Positions 12,230 through 22,349 of a DNA stretch of 64,000 bases are shown here, one piece after another (within the stretch, counting starts at the first letter, position 1; every line of letters starts with the position of its first letter). The stretch covers positions 37,897,735 to 37,961,734 of the forward strand of contig OU342636.1 of assembly GCA_910589415.1 (NCBI GenBank), written 5' to 3'. The notes under the pieces were generated by a model. That model ran no database searches, was not told the origin of the DNA, and saw only the letters and a program-made list of their open reading frames with translations. This stretch comes from Malachius bipustulatus (lineage: Eukaryota; Arthropoda; Insecta; Coleoptera; Melyridae). Position numbers and translations under genes: made by a program.

Positions 12230-12688
12230 TAGAGGGAACCTGTATTACCGCTTTACTATAGGGTAGCGCATTCACTCGTTGACGTTTACTAAACACGGTT
12301 ATGTTTGAGCAGCTGGATGTCATATATTTTTGGCACATTTGGTCACAAGCGTAGGTATCAAGTGGAAAAAAGCAAAGTTTGAAAAATGAAACAAAATAAT
12401 AACACGAATAGAAATCGATAATCCTCTTTCAGTGGGTATTAAAAACAAAATTACGGGTTTATATAGGATCTACGAAGCTGTAGACTTTAGTATCTAACAC
12501 GTAGTTACTAAGAAAAATACGTTTTAATACGCGGACTTAATAACAAATTATGTGAATTTTTAGACAGTTGTACGTTCATGGAAAATCTGACGTTTATGAA
12601 GTCAAATTTGACATTCCCAACTTTTTTCCCAACTTTTTGTGAGAATGAGAATGCGCTACCCTAGTAAAACGGTAATGCAGGTTCCCTA
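12230..12688. mobile_element. hAT-like non-autonomous element, 459 bp, 8-bp TSD GGACGCAA
   Basis: The ends TAGAGGGAACCTGTATTACC and the complement of GGTAATGCAGGTTCCCTA, extended by GGGTAGCGCATTC, are inverted repeats of about 40 bp. They are flanked by an exact 8-bp direct repeat GGACGCAA at 12222-12229 and 12689-12696. An 8-bp duplication with TAGGG-type ends is typical of hAT. The 64-bp element at 23324 has the same ends. No coding capacity is seen. Confidence 0.85.
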
Positions 12689-12843
12689 GGACGCAACCTG
12701 TTGCAATGCTATAGGTATAGGAGTGTCCGGTATTAAATCTATTGGTTTCTTAAGATATTGCAGTTACTTCACCAGCCACAACTTTATTGTAGTTTTTAAC
12801 TGGAGCGCCGGCGCATAACTTGTCAAAAATTAGTAAAGTTACC

Positions 12844-13392
12844 TAATCTGAGTTTTTCTATTTACCTAATTAATATTTTAAAATTTTAATAGACGCCGAC
12901 AGTGATGACGTCAGTGGGCGGGGCCAACGGCCAGGGTTCCATACAAACAAACGTTTGACGTTTACAGGTTTGCCAGCTCTGATGGAAGTTGTCTCGTCAA
13001 ACATCAAAGCTCTTATTAATGAGACTTCAAGAAACTTCAAGAAAAAACACGACAACTGACAACAATGACCACGTGAAGGGTTTGTTTGTATGGAACCAGA
13101 ACCGTTTAGCCCCGCCCTGTGACGTCACACTGACGGCGTCTATTATTTTATAAACAATCTGAGTTTTTCTATTTACCTAATTAATATTTTAAAATTTTAA
13201 TGTTTTAATTTTAAAATATTAATTAGGTAAATAGAAAAACTCAGATTAGGTAACTTTACTAATTTTTGATAATTTTTTTTTTGAAAAAAATTTTAATAAT
13301 TTTAATGTTTTTATAAACATTAAAATTTTAAAATATTAATTAGGTAAATAGAAAAACTCAGATTAGGTAACTTTACTAATTTTTAATTTTTA
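12844..13392. repeat. Cluster of four 50-bp repeats, direct and inverted
   Basis: The module AATCTGAGTTTTTCTATTTA, followed by CCTAATTAATATTTTAAAAT, occurs near 12847 and 13160 in plus orientation and near 13205-13253 and 13322-13370 in minus orientation. The element at 12888-13140 lies within or next to the first copy, so the cluster is partly the target of that insertion. Confidence 0.7.
12888..13140. mobile_element. Small inverted-repeat element ending in AGACGCCG
   Basis: The ends AATAGACGCCGACAGTGATG and GTGACGTCACACTGACGGCG followed by TCTATT are imperfect inverted repeats, with GGGCGGGGCC and GCCCCGCCC further in. It is relatively GC-rich. The sequence on both sides belongs to the 50-bp repeat cluster, showing that it inserted into or beside a unit. 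A diverged relative lies at 8637-8997. The superfamily is not assigned. Confidence 0.6.
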
Positions 13393-13399
13393 ATAATTT

Positions 13400-13805
13400 T
13401 TATTTAATCTGATCGCGACCTCAAAGCCTCAACAAACTGTGGAATCATAAGGTATTTTATTAGAAAATAGTAATAATTGTGGAGTAATAGCCACTCCACT
13501 ACAACAAGATGACTACACTCCACAATTTTCAATTCTCTTCAAATAAAATCTCAAAGAACAAAGAAGGTTAGGTAGCACGTTCTACGAATATTAACGACCG
13601 TCGACGAATATAGCACGAGAACGAAATAAGGTACGGATAATGCTCTCCCTAAACGCTGCGCTAATAACGTTTGGCACTAACCTTATTATGGTTTACCTTA
13701 TTGTAAAGTACATCTACGCATGCTCTGATGTCAAAATAACGTCAACTTTAAAACTGCCAGACGTTATTTGTGTCTGCAATATCTCTCTATTATTTTAGCG
13801 TATTT
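13400..13805. other. Gene-free stretch
   Basis: No gene or clear repeat was recognised, apart from a short complementary pair around ACTCCACAATT near 13471-13530. Confidence 0.35.
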
Positions 13806-14242
13806 GCTAGAATCACGAATTCATGAATCATGCATGTCAGCAGTCAGCACGAGACTGAAAACTCGTCCGCACTGCGCATGACGTCACTGTGGTGATTCGA
13901 ATCCGAGTGCTTACGGAAGCATTGAAAATATTTGAGGATGGAAATCAATGTTTTTGGGTTGAAATGAAAAGTGCTTACTAGTAATGTGATACGATATTTT
14001 GTAATATCATATAAATAATTGCCTACGCTAGCAAACTAACAAAAAAAAAATCTCTTTTTATCTCAACAAACCATTTTACCGTCAGATAGTCAGGTACTAT
14101 ATAGTACTACTCAAGTCAAACTAATTAAAATTAATGCAGCATCTACAAACGTCGAAATAAACTGCGATTTTACGTCATTATTACAGACGAGTCGCATATG
14201 TAGCAAGCAGCGCTATCAGCACACTGACGTCAAACCTTGTAT
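13806..14242 (+). repeat. Dispersed repeat flanking the zinc-finger gene, copy 1 (uninterrupted)
   Basis: About 437 bp, from GCTAGAATCACGAATTCATG to CACACTGACGTCAAACCTTG, recur in the same orientation at 18096-19771 with few differences. Copy 2 carries a 1206-bp hairpin insertion at a site intact here (GGTACTATATAGTACTAC, near 14093-14110). The two copies bracket the zinc-finger gene. I cannot tell whether it is a mobile element or a local duplication. Confidence 0.8.
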
Positions 14243-14329
14243 ACAGGCTGCCCGTTTTTAGAGCAAATGAATGGTTGTCAAAATATTAGAAAAAATTCGA
14301 AATTTGCAATTTTTTTTGGTAATTGTATA

Positions 14330-14868
14330 CATCCGCGGCTCCTACGTTTCATCAATTTTTTCGGGACCGAGGAGCGAAATAGGGGTGCTGGGTGGGTAAG
14401 AAGCTAAAAACAGCCATTGCAAAATAATATCAAGGTCACCACTAAGGCCTCTTTGGCACTACGGTCGAATTTCTATTGTTTTTTTCACTTTCAGGGCAAG
14501 GAAAATCTTCGAGAATAACAGTAGCACAGTTTTTATTTTGAATTTTGCATTTATATTCCAAAATACGCGTCATCGCCTCGCTATTATATTCCGACTACGT
14601 TTGCATGCCATGTATGTTGCGTATCTTACCAGACCGGCTCTGGTGTTGTTATTACGAGTTCCGCCGTCCACTCGACACTCTGACCTTGCATGGTTATTGT
14701 GATTTTCGCTGTTCTAAACAGGCCCGCACTCAGGAAGATCTTCTTTTGATGCCCTTTTGTTCGCTTATCTTTCATTTGCAAAGCAAATTAATACCTTCCT
14801 GGTGTTACTATAGGTATGTCCTCCACCCCTATATAGGTGCCATAGTGAAACTGTAGGAGCCGCGGATG
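14330..14868. mobile_element. 539-bp TA-flanked element with CATCCGCGGCTCC ends
   Basis: The left end CATCCGCGGCTCCTACGTTT and the right end (GTAGGAGCCGCGGATG) are inverted repeats of about 22 bp flanked by TA (14328-14329, 14869-14870). Unlike the hairpins, the interior is not palindromic. The segment at about 14771-14880 is homologous to the sequences on either side of the hairpins at 54947-56905, so it is the empty site for those two insertions. Confidence 0.7.
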
Positions 14869-15067
14869 TATATAATGACCTTTTTTTTTATTTAATGAAC
14901 AATCGAGCTAAGCCTTTTTTAACCGAAACAGTATAGGACACTTTTCAACAGGGAATCCAATTGCCCAACTCCATTTTCACCGACCCTGTATCTCCCACGG
15001 TTTCCGAGATACCCATGCTGTTCATTCTTATCTTGGACACAAGGTACATAACGACTTAACGAGTATA

Positions 15068-15659
15068 CAGGATGAATGACTTTACTGCAGCGTGACTTTA
15101 ACGGTTTGAAAATTATTTTTTAAGATGAAATTTTTATATTAAGATATATCCGTGAGAGCTTCGTTTTTGAGATACGTTTTGAGGGTGTGAAAGTTTTACA
15201 TTTTCTTTCAAATTAAAGTGTAACACCTGTTACACTTTATAAACTCAACATTTACTGTTAAGTCTGTTGAGTCATACAGCCCTATAAGTATAGGACTGTA
15301 TATGGCTGTTAAGTGTTTTTCAACACCAACACCGACAGGGTGATACACTTTTGGCAGTCTTCCATTATGTACCTGACACTATGTCGAATTTTTTTGCTTG
15401 CCGCCTCTGCTTTCTACTCTCTAGTGAACAATTATTCGCATTCTCTGTTTAATTTCGAGACTTTTTGGTTAGTTATACATGCTGTTCGTGAACCGTAAAT
15501 CTCGAAATTGGTACAGTTTACCAACAACTTGCAACTAACCAAAAAGTCTCGAAATCAAACACAGAATGCGAATATTTGTTTACTTAAAACTTTCACACCC
15601 TGTACCTCAGAAACGTTAATAGTCGTTAAAGCCCTGCTACAAAAAACTGACTCACCCTG
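15068..15659. mobile_element. 592-bp hairpin element, Tc1/mariner-like ends
   Basis: Starts CAGGATGAATGACTTTACTG after TA (15066-15067) and ends CTGACTCACCCTG before TA (15660-15661). An inner palindrome (about 15423-15575) is built on TTCGCATTCTCTGTTTAATT and CTTTTTGGTTAGTT, and outer arms share ACTTTCACACCCTG-like words. No transposase is present. Confidence 0.65.
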
Positions 15660-15749
15660 TATAAAGAGTATATAATATAAAGTGAGCCAAAGAAAAACTA
15701 TTTAATTGACGACGTCCCCAGGAAACCAACATTTTTGACTATTGTTTTA

Positions 15750-16007
15750 TTATAAATTTATTTCAATTCTCGATTGATACAAAAAAGGACACTCGAAACA
15801 TTTCAGTTTGTCTTCTTTCTTATTAATGTTCATTTTTTGGTAACAGTCACAGTAAGAACACTCTTCACAGTTCAATTGCAAGTTGTATCTTGGTACCTAC
15901 TCATTAGTTTCTTCTGGTTGAGTGAATGACTTCAAATGTTGGACAAGGTTTTTCTTTCCTTTTGTTTCACACTGATATTCAACACATTTTTTGTACACTT
16001 CAGCTTT
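15750..16007 (-). pseudogene. Eroded zinc-finger remnants downstream of the polydactyl gene
   Basis: Directly after the TAA stop (16008-16010) the same frame continues as KAEVYKKCVEYQCETKGKKN, then LVQHLKSFTQ, to a stop at 15897-15899. This is a recognisable but decayed finger: spacing is shifted by one residue, and the second Cys and second His are lost. Beyond it, at about 15750-15871, a second frame reads NCEECSYCDCYQKMNINKKE and then KLKCFECPFLYQSR, again finger-like. The gene therefore once encoded at least two more fingers. The stop falls where the linker normally reads SKEAE. Confidence 0.7.
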
Positions 16008-17876
16008 TTAGGAATGTTTACGTTTATAATGTTTGGTCAAGGCACTTTTATATCTTGTTTCATATGAGCATTCCTCACATTTGTACATTTCGGTCTCTTT
16101 GGAATGTTTAATTTTATAATGTTGAGTCAAATTAGCTTTATATCTTGTTTCATATGAGCATTCCTCACATTTGTATATTTCGGCCTCTTTGGAATGTTTA
16201 CATTTATAATGTTTGGGCAAAGCACTTTTATATCTTGTTTCATATGAGCATTCCCGACATTTGTACATTTCCACTTCTTTGGAATGTTTACATTTATAAT
16301 GTTCGGTCAAAGCACTTTTATATCTTGTTTCATATGAGCATTCCTCACATTTGTACATTTCGGCCTCTTTGGAATGTTTAATTTTATAATGTTGAGTCAA
16401 ATTAGCTTTATATCTTGTTTCATATGAGCATTCCTCACATTTGTACATTTCCACTTCTTTGGAATGTTTACATTTATAATGTTCGGTCAAAGCACTTTTA
16501 TATCTTGTTTCATATGAGCATTCCTCACATTTGTACATTTCGGCCTCTTTGGAATGTTTAATTTTATAATGTTGAGTCAAATTAGCTTTATATCTTGTTT
16601 CATATGAGCATTCCTGACATTTGTATATTTCGGCCTCTTTGGAATGTTTACGTTTATAATGTTCAGTCAAATTACCTTTATATCTTGATTCATATGAGCA
16701 TTCCTCACATTTGTACATTTCCACTTCTTTGGAATGTTTACATTTATAATGTTCGGTCAAAGCACTTTTATATCTTGTTTCATATGAGCATTCCTCACAT
16801 TTGTACATTTCGGCCTCTTTGGAATGTTTAATTTTATAATGTTGAGTCAAATTAGCTTTATATCTTGTTTCATATGAGCATTCCTGACATTTGTATATTT
16901 CGGCCTCTTTGGAATGTTTACGTTTATAATGTTCAGTCAAATTACCTTTATATCTTGATTCATATGAGCATTCCTCACATTTGTACATTTCGGCCTCTTT
17001 GGAATGTTTACGTTTATAATGTTCAGTCAAATTACCTTTATATCTTGATTCATATGAGCATTCCTCACATTTGTACATTTCGGCCTCTTTGGAATGTTTA
17101 ATTTTATAATGTTGAGTCAAATTAGCTTTATATCTTGTTTCATATGAGCATTCCTGACATTTGTATATTTCGGCCTCTTTGGAATGTTTAATTTTATAAT
17201 GTTCAGTCAAGGCCCTTTTATATCTTGTTTCATATGAGCATTCCTCACATTTGTACATTTCGGCCTCTTTGGAATGTTTAATTTTATAATGTTCAGTCAA
17301 GGCCCTTTTATATCTTGTTTCATATGAGCATTCCTCACATTTGTACATTTCGGCCTCTTTGGAATGTTTAATTTTATAATGTCTGATAAAATAACGTCTC
17401 CTGTTTGTTTTATAAAGACAATGGGCACAATTATACTTCAACTCTCCTCCTCTCTTACTTTCAGAAGATCGTGCCTGAAGTGCCTCGCTTTCTTGAACGG
17501 ACTCACACCGAACGGGTCTACTGCTCTTGACAATTCCAAGGATATGACGACGGCTCCCTGTCAGCTGTTCCCAGCCCGGTTTGTGGTCCTCAATCTCAAT
17601 CTCATCTTTCACGGCTGACGTCCACGAGTTTTCGGGTTCATGTTTCATTGGAAGAGGTGCCTCAAAAGTGTTTTCAAAATTATTTAGTTCAGAAGACGGC
17701 CCAGCATCGTTTTGTTCATCTTCACACTTCAATTTCGCCGAGGTCAGTAGCAAGGCGTTGTCCTCCTCGGACTCCATAAACTGATCATCAACTGAGGCTT
17801 CCGTTTTGATGATCGTTTTCTCTGTCTGCTGAAGTTGAAGGGGACAATAATAATTATTGCCCTTATTTAAACTCAT
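16008..17876 (-). CDS. Polydactyl C2H2 zinc-finger protein with 16 fingers in a homogenised tandem array
   Basis: A single-exon frame of 622 residues from the ATG at 17876-17874 (MSLNKG; CATC before the ATG). The frame stays open upstream but has no earlier ATG. Residues about 1-150 are acidic and lack a ZAD, BTB or SCAN-like domain that I can see. Finger 1 (YNCAHCLYKTNRRRYFIRHY) is divergent. Fingers 2-16 follow C-X2-C-X12-H-X4-H with the frame YKCEECSYETRYK..LT.HYK and linker SKEAEM, in exact 30-residue steps. Differences are mainly at helix positions +2, +3 and +6. Likely a nuclear DNA-binding protein; its target and role are unknown. The array ends at a stop within a linker, with decayed fingers beyond. 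Direct repeats at 13806 and 18096 flank it. Confidence 0.85.
   Translation of the reverse strand: MSLNKGNNYYCPLQLQQTEKTIIKTEASVDDQFMESEEDNALLLTSAKLKCEDEQNDAGPSSELNNFENTFEAPLPMKHEPENSWTSAVKDEIEIEDHKPGWEQLTGSRRHILGIVKSSRPVRCESVQESEALQARSSESKRGGELKYNCAHCLYKTNRRRYFIRHYKIKHSKEAEMYKCEECSYETRYKRALTEHYKIKHSKEAEMYKCEECSYETRYKRALTEHYKIKHSKEAEIYKCQECSYETRYKANLTQHYKIKHSKEAEMYKCEECSYESRYKGNLTEHYKRKHSKEAEMYKCEECSYESRYKGNLTEHYKRKHSKEAEIYKCQECSYETRYKANLTQHYKIKHSKEAEMYKCEECSYETRYKSALTEHYKCKHSKEVEMYKCEECSYESRYKGNLTEHYKRKHSKEAEIYKCQECSYETRYKANLTQHYKIKHSKEAEMYKCEECSYETRYKSALTEHYKCKHSKEVEMYKCEECSYETRYKANLTQHYKIKHSKEAEMYKCEECSYETRYKSALTEHYKCKHSKEVEMYKCRECSYETRYKSALPKHYKCKHSKEAEIYKCEECSYETRYKANLTQHYKIKHSKETEMYKCEECSYETRYKSALTKHYKRKHS
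16011..17370 (-). repeat. 90-bp tandem array encoding zinc fingers 2-16
   Basis: Fifteen 90-bp units, with block words such as ATATCTTGTTTCATATGAGC and CTCTTTGGAATGTTTA on the plus strand. By helix type (+2, +3, +6) the order is RAE, RAE, ANQ, GNE, GNE, ANQ, SAE, GNE, ANQ, SAE, ANQ, SAE, SAK, ANQ, SAK. The block GNE-ANQ-SAE occurs twice (fingers 6-8 and 9-11), with shared linker variants, which suggests duplication in multi-finger blocks. Apparent plus-strand open frames of 78 codons are shadows of this array. Confidence 0.9.
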
Positions 17877-18095
17877 GATGTTAACTAATAAGCTTACACC
17901 TTTCTTTGAAAATGCGACTGTTATTGTTGAGTTGTTGTTGCTTAATGCTGATTTAGTGATGAGGAATTTCAAATTCACGATTTCACAATGTAATGTATTA
18001 GCATGTGCTACAGCTAGATGCTAGAGATGCTATTACACAGAATAGACTAGATAACAATCTATTACATTATTTATTTTATTTATTTTTATTTATAG

Positions 18096-19771
18096 GCTAG
18101 AATCACGAATTCATGAATCATGCATGATACAACAAACAAGATATATATGTCACTATATGTCAGCAGTCAGCACGAGACTGAAAACTCGTCCGCGCTGCGC
18201 ATGACGTCACTGTGGTGATTCGAATCCGAGTGCTTACGGAAGAATTGAAAATATTTGAGGATGGAAATCAATGTTTTTGGGTTGAAATGAAAAGTTCGTT
18301 CTTACTAGTAATGTGATACGATTTTTTGTAATATCATATAAATAATTGCCTACGCTAGCAAACTAACAAAAAAAATCTCTTTTTATCTCAACAAACCATT
18401 TTACCGTCAGACAGTCAGGTACTATACAGGGTGTCCCATAATATGTGGGCAAACTCCCGGATTTGGGTAAATTTCGTAAAAATAAATGAAAAAATAGCTG
18501 TAAAATTAATTCCTCAGAGACACCCCTACAAAGATATTAGCTGTTGAAGTTGAGGGTTGAAAATCAATTTTTTGCAATAACTTTTTTATTTCTTGAACGA
18601 TTTTGATAATTTTTGGTTTTATTTTGTATTATTTGGAACTGTTTAGAATAATGTTTCATAATCTTTGGTAGCATATACATAGACCTCGGGATGGCATAAC
18701 CCCCTCATTTACTTGACAGAAAACAATAAATATAATAATTTTACAGTATTTTAAGGTTAATTTTCTTTTTATTTGATATTTTTTACATAAAAAATGTATC
18801 TTTATTTATTTCGATAGAGCGAACCGTTACCGAGATAAACGTCCTTCTAATAGGTGATGCGTCGCAGAAACTTTCTGAATTTCAAGTAAATTTTAACAAA
18901 ATGGCTGACTTTTGACAGTAAATTGAGCAGGAAACAAAACAATAACTTAATTAAATACACGTCAAATAGTGTCAAAGATTTTATTTCATGCAGATTCAAT
19001 TCTAACTGATTTTAAAATGAGTTACACAAACGCTGAATACGCAGAAAATCAGTTAGATTTGAATCTGCATGAAATGAAATCTTTGACACTGACGTGTATT
19101 TAATTAAGTTATTGTTTTGTTTCCTGCTCAATTTACTGTCAAAGGTCAGCCATTTTGTTAAAATTTACTTAAAATTCAGAAAGTTTCTGCGACGCATCAC
19201 CTATATTAGAAGGGCGTTTATCTCGGTAACGGTTCGCTCTATCGAAATAAATAAAGATACATTTTTTACGTAAAAAATATCAAATAAAAAGAAAATTAAC
19301 CTTAAAATACTGTAAAATTATTATATTTATTGTTTTCTGTCAAGTGAATGAGGGGGTTATGCCATCCCGAGGTCTATGTATATTATGCTACCAAAGATTA
19401 TGAAACATTATTCTAAACAGCTCCAAATAATACAAAATAAAATCAAAAATTATCAAAATCGTTCAAGAAATAAAAAAGTTATTGCAAAAAATTGATTTTC
19501 AACCCTCAACTTCAACAGCTAATATCTTTGTAGGGGTGTCTCTGAGGAATTAATTTTATAGCTATTTTTTCATTTATTTTTACGAAATTTACCCAAATCC
19601 GGGAGATTGCCCACATATTATGGGACACCCTGTATAGTACTACTCAAGTCAAACTAATTAAAATTAATGCAGCATCTACAAACGTCGAAATAAACTGCGA
19701 TTTTACGTCATTATTACAGACGAGTCGCATGTATAGCATGTAGCTATCAGCACACTGACGTCATACCTTGT
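18096..19771 (+). repeat. Dispersed repeat flanking the zinc-finger gene, copy 2 (interrupted)
   Basis: Same sequence and orientation as 13806-14242. It has a short extra stretch near 18127-18159 (GATACAACAAACAAGATATA and following) and a complete hairpin element (18427-19632) inserted at a TA. The right part resumes as TATAGTACTACTCAAGTCAA. Confidence 0.8.
18427..19632. mobile_element. 1206-bp hairpin element, Tc1/mariner-like ends (CAGGGTGTCCCATAATATG)
   Basis: The two halves are near-perfect reverse complements with almost no loop (centre near 19035). The ends CAGGGTGTCCCATAATATGT and the complement of CATATTATGGGACACCCTG are flanked by TA. Comparison with the uninterrupted copy at 13806-14242 shows that a single target TA became two. 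There is no coding sequence. If transcribed, it would make a very long double-stranded RNA stem. Confidence 0.9.
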
Positions 19772-19879
19772 TTATTTATATCACGGTTAGAATAGTGAAT
19801 GAATGAATAGTGCTAGTGTGCCCATTGCCCATCCAATAATGTGCTAGAGCATGGCCACCTTCACTTAACAGGCCGGAAC

Positions 19880-20188
19880 CCTGATTGAACTTGAAAAATG
19901 ACGATTTTCACTTCTTTATAACTCAAAAACTTCTGGATTTAAACACCAACTGTAAAAGCCAATTTAATTTTCTCTTCTCAGACAATCTAAAAATGCAATA
20001 ACATAGGAGCATTCCATTTAAAAAAATATAACTTTAATATGCCACTGTCATATGGGACACTCTGTTATACTCCAAAATAATTTTAAATTATGGCCATTGT
20101 GATTCTGTACTTGAATTTTCAAAAAGTTTTTTAAAAAAGTCCATCGTTTGGCCTACAGAGACCGCTTCGAATAAGCTGGGACACCTTG
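19880..20188. mobile_element. Truncated copy of the 36151-37009 hairpin element
   Basis: Homologous to the right half of 36151-37009: it shares AATGACGATTTTCACTT, GGGACACTCTGT, TTTTAAATTATGGCCATTGT and AGAGACCGCTTCGAAT. Its right terminus GGGACACCTTG is followed by TA (20189-20190). The left arm is missing. Confidence 0.7.
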
Positions 20189-20425
20189 TAAATCGAGTAT
20201 CCTTGATAAAGAGACCGGAAGCTAATCGTCCATCTCTGTCCGATTGCTAGCAATCTGAGAGAATAGTATATCTCTTCAATGTAGCGACTTTTAGTGTATT
20301 TTTTAACAAAAAAATACACTATTGAGGACGACATCACTTTTCGAAAATCACCCAAACTCATCAAATGTCCACCGATCATGACCCCCAGATCACGAAAAAG
20401 TGGTTTTCCAAAATTCACCTGCCCA

Positions 20426-20428
<3 letters not shown>

Positions 20429-20468
<40 letters not shown>
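20429..20468. repeat. (TA)n microsatellite
   Basis: About 20 TA dinucleotides. It creates artificial open frames with alternating Ile-Tyr on both strands. Confidence 0.95.
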
Positions 20469-20469
<1 letters not shown>

Positions 20470-20494
20470 CTCCAAAATCACGATTTTTCGATTT

Positions 20495-22020
20495 TAAAAA
20501 CGCTCCTGTAGCTTTATCTTTCAAGATTAGTGAACGAAATTTTGGATTCTTGTAAAGCTTGGGAATGACTTTAGATTTTCGTTGAAAAAAATTCCAAAAG
20601 TCACGTTACTTTTACAGGGTGTCCTTTCAAAGTTCCCCAAATCCGGACTTTGAGGCACGGTTTCTGGCCGCAGTTTTCAATCTAGGGGGCTGAAATTTTT
20701 GTGAGAGTAAGATGTCCACAAGGAGTGGTCTGGTATTGCACTTGAGCAAAATCGGCCGAGCCGTTTCAAAATGGTGACCATTTGAATTTTCGGAAAATTT
20801 ACTATTTTTTGAATCCCTGTATGAGCAAGATGGCAAAAAAACTTTCACATCAAGTTAACAGGATTGAAAGAAAATTAATTGAAATTTGAGTTAATGTAAA
20901 AAAAATTCAGTTTTTTCCATTAATAAGCCAGTGGTGTGGGTAGGAAAAGAGTGAAAATGGCTTAATTTCTATAACAGTTTTTGAGCACATTTTTGAAGGA
21001 ATTGAACTAAAATTTTTACAGTAGACAACTATACTAATACTCTTTAATCTTCAAAAATTTCAAGGATCAAATAAAAAAAATGGCGGAGATATTTAAATTT
21101 ATTTTACATGATGTAAATTTCTCTAAAATTTTAAAAACGCTCTAGTAGCTTCATCTTTCAAGATTAGTGGAAGAAATTTTTTACTCTTGTGATACTTTGG
21201 GATGACGTTAAATTTTCGTTGAAAAATTTTTCAAAAGTCGCGTTACTTCTACAGGGTGTCCTTTAAAATTTCGAAACATCCGGTCCTGTGGCACGGTTTT
21301 CTGGTAGCAGTTTTCAATCTAGGAGGCTGAAATTTTTATGGGAGGAAGATATTATCCACAAGTAGTGGTCTGGTATTGCATTTTTTGAGCAAAATCGATC
21401 GAGCCGTTTCAAAATGGCGGCTTTTTGAATTTTAGGGAAAAGGGCTATTTTTTAGTCCCTGTATAAGCAATATAGAAAGAAAACTTTTCACAACAAAATA
21501 ATGAGGATGACAATTAAAGGCTTGTTTAATAACTTAACGATTGAATGTAATATTCAGACCCGGGACTGCTTGATTTAAAACCAGCACCAGCACCAGACCA
21601 GCGCACCGTTTTCATCGCGCTCGGCTCGGGCAGGACCACCCATGCAGATATGACTGCTCCTGCCAACCCCAATTGCAGAAAATAAAAACTCCTACAAACC
21701 TGTATTAACAAGATTGGATTAAAATGATTTGAAATTTGAATTAATGCAATAAAATTTTTATTATTTTCATTAGTAAGCTAGTGGCGTGGGTAAGAAAGTG
21801 GTAAAAATGGCTAAATTTCTTTAATTGATTATGAGCACATTTTTGAGGGAATTTACCTGAAATTTTCGGAGTAGACAACTACACTAATAGCTTGTAACTC
21901 TCCAAAATTTAAAGAAGGAAATAAGAGAAATGGCGGAGTTATTCGAATTTTTTTACATGATGTTTATTTCTCTAAAATTTCAAATGTTCGGTTTTCAGAA
22001 CTCGCCTGTAACTTTTTAAA
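20495..22020 (+). repeat. Two and a partial degenerate tandem copies of an approximately 640-bp unit containing transposon-end sequence
   Basis: Blocks recur in order at about 20500 and 21140: TCTTTCAAGATTAGTG, TACAGGGTGTCCTTT (20613, 21250), GCAGTTTTCAATCTAGG, and the paired AAGCCAGTGGTGTGGG and AAGCTAGTGGCGTGGG. A third partial start lies near 21960-22020. Each unit contains a TA-CAGGGTG word like the ends of the hairpin families, so these may be rearranged hairpin arms. Confidence 0.65.
21511..21705. mobile_element. GC-richer insertion within the second tandem unit
   Basis: About 195 bp, including CCAGCACCAGCACCAGACCA and GCGCTCGGCTCGGGCAGGAC, interrupts the second unit relative to the first. 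Its base composition differs from the surroundings. The minus-strand frame there shows no domain. A small retroelement or SINE fragment is possible. Confidence 0.4.
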
Positions 22021-22349
22021 GTTAGTCAGTGGCGGGTATATAGGACAAGAGACGAAATTGTTAAATTTTGCCAATTTTTTTTTGGTTTATTATGTGTAAA
22101 AATCAGTAAACCTCTACGCAAATTCGACCTGACTATTGAAAAATTCAGAAAGCCAATTTAAAAGGCGGCAAAAATTTTCATAGTTGAATCGCATAAAAAT
22201 ACACTGTTTCTGCGATTGATGCGCAAGAAGGTTTTTTAGTTTTTAGTTACTTCTCATGGTTGATTTCTGTGCTGAACCGAACATCGAACGGATACATATA
22301 TAGGCGTAACAAGTGATATGTTACGCCAGATAAAACACAAACAATCGGT

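Noticed and set aside
16145..17101. Four 78-codon plus-strand frames with repeated HMSIPHICTF-type peptides
   Set aside because: Antisense shadows of the 90-bp zinc-finger array.
20131..20497. Open frames on both strands with repeated Ile-Tyr
   Set aside because: Produced by the (TA)n microsatellite; no domain and no splice context.
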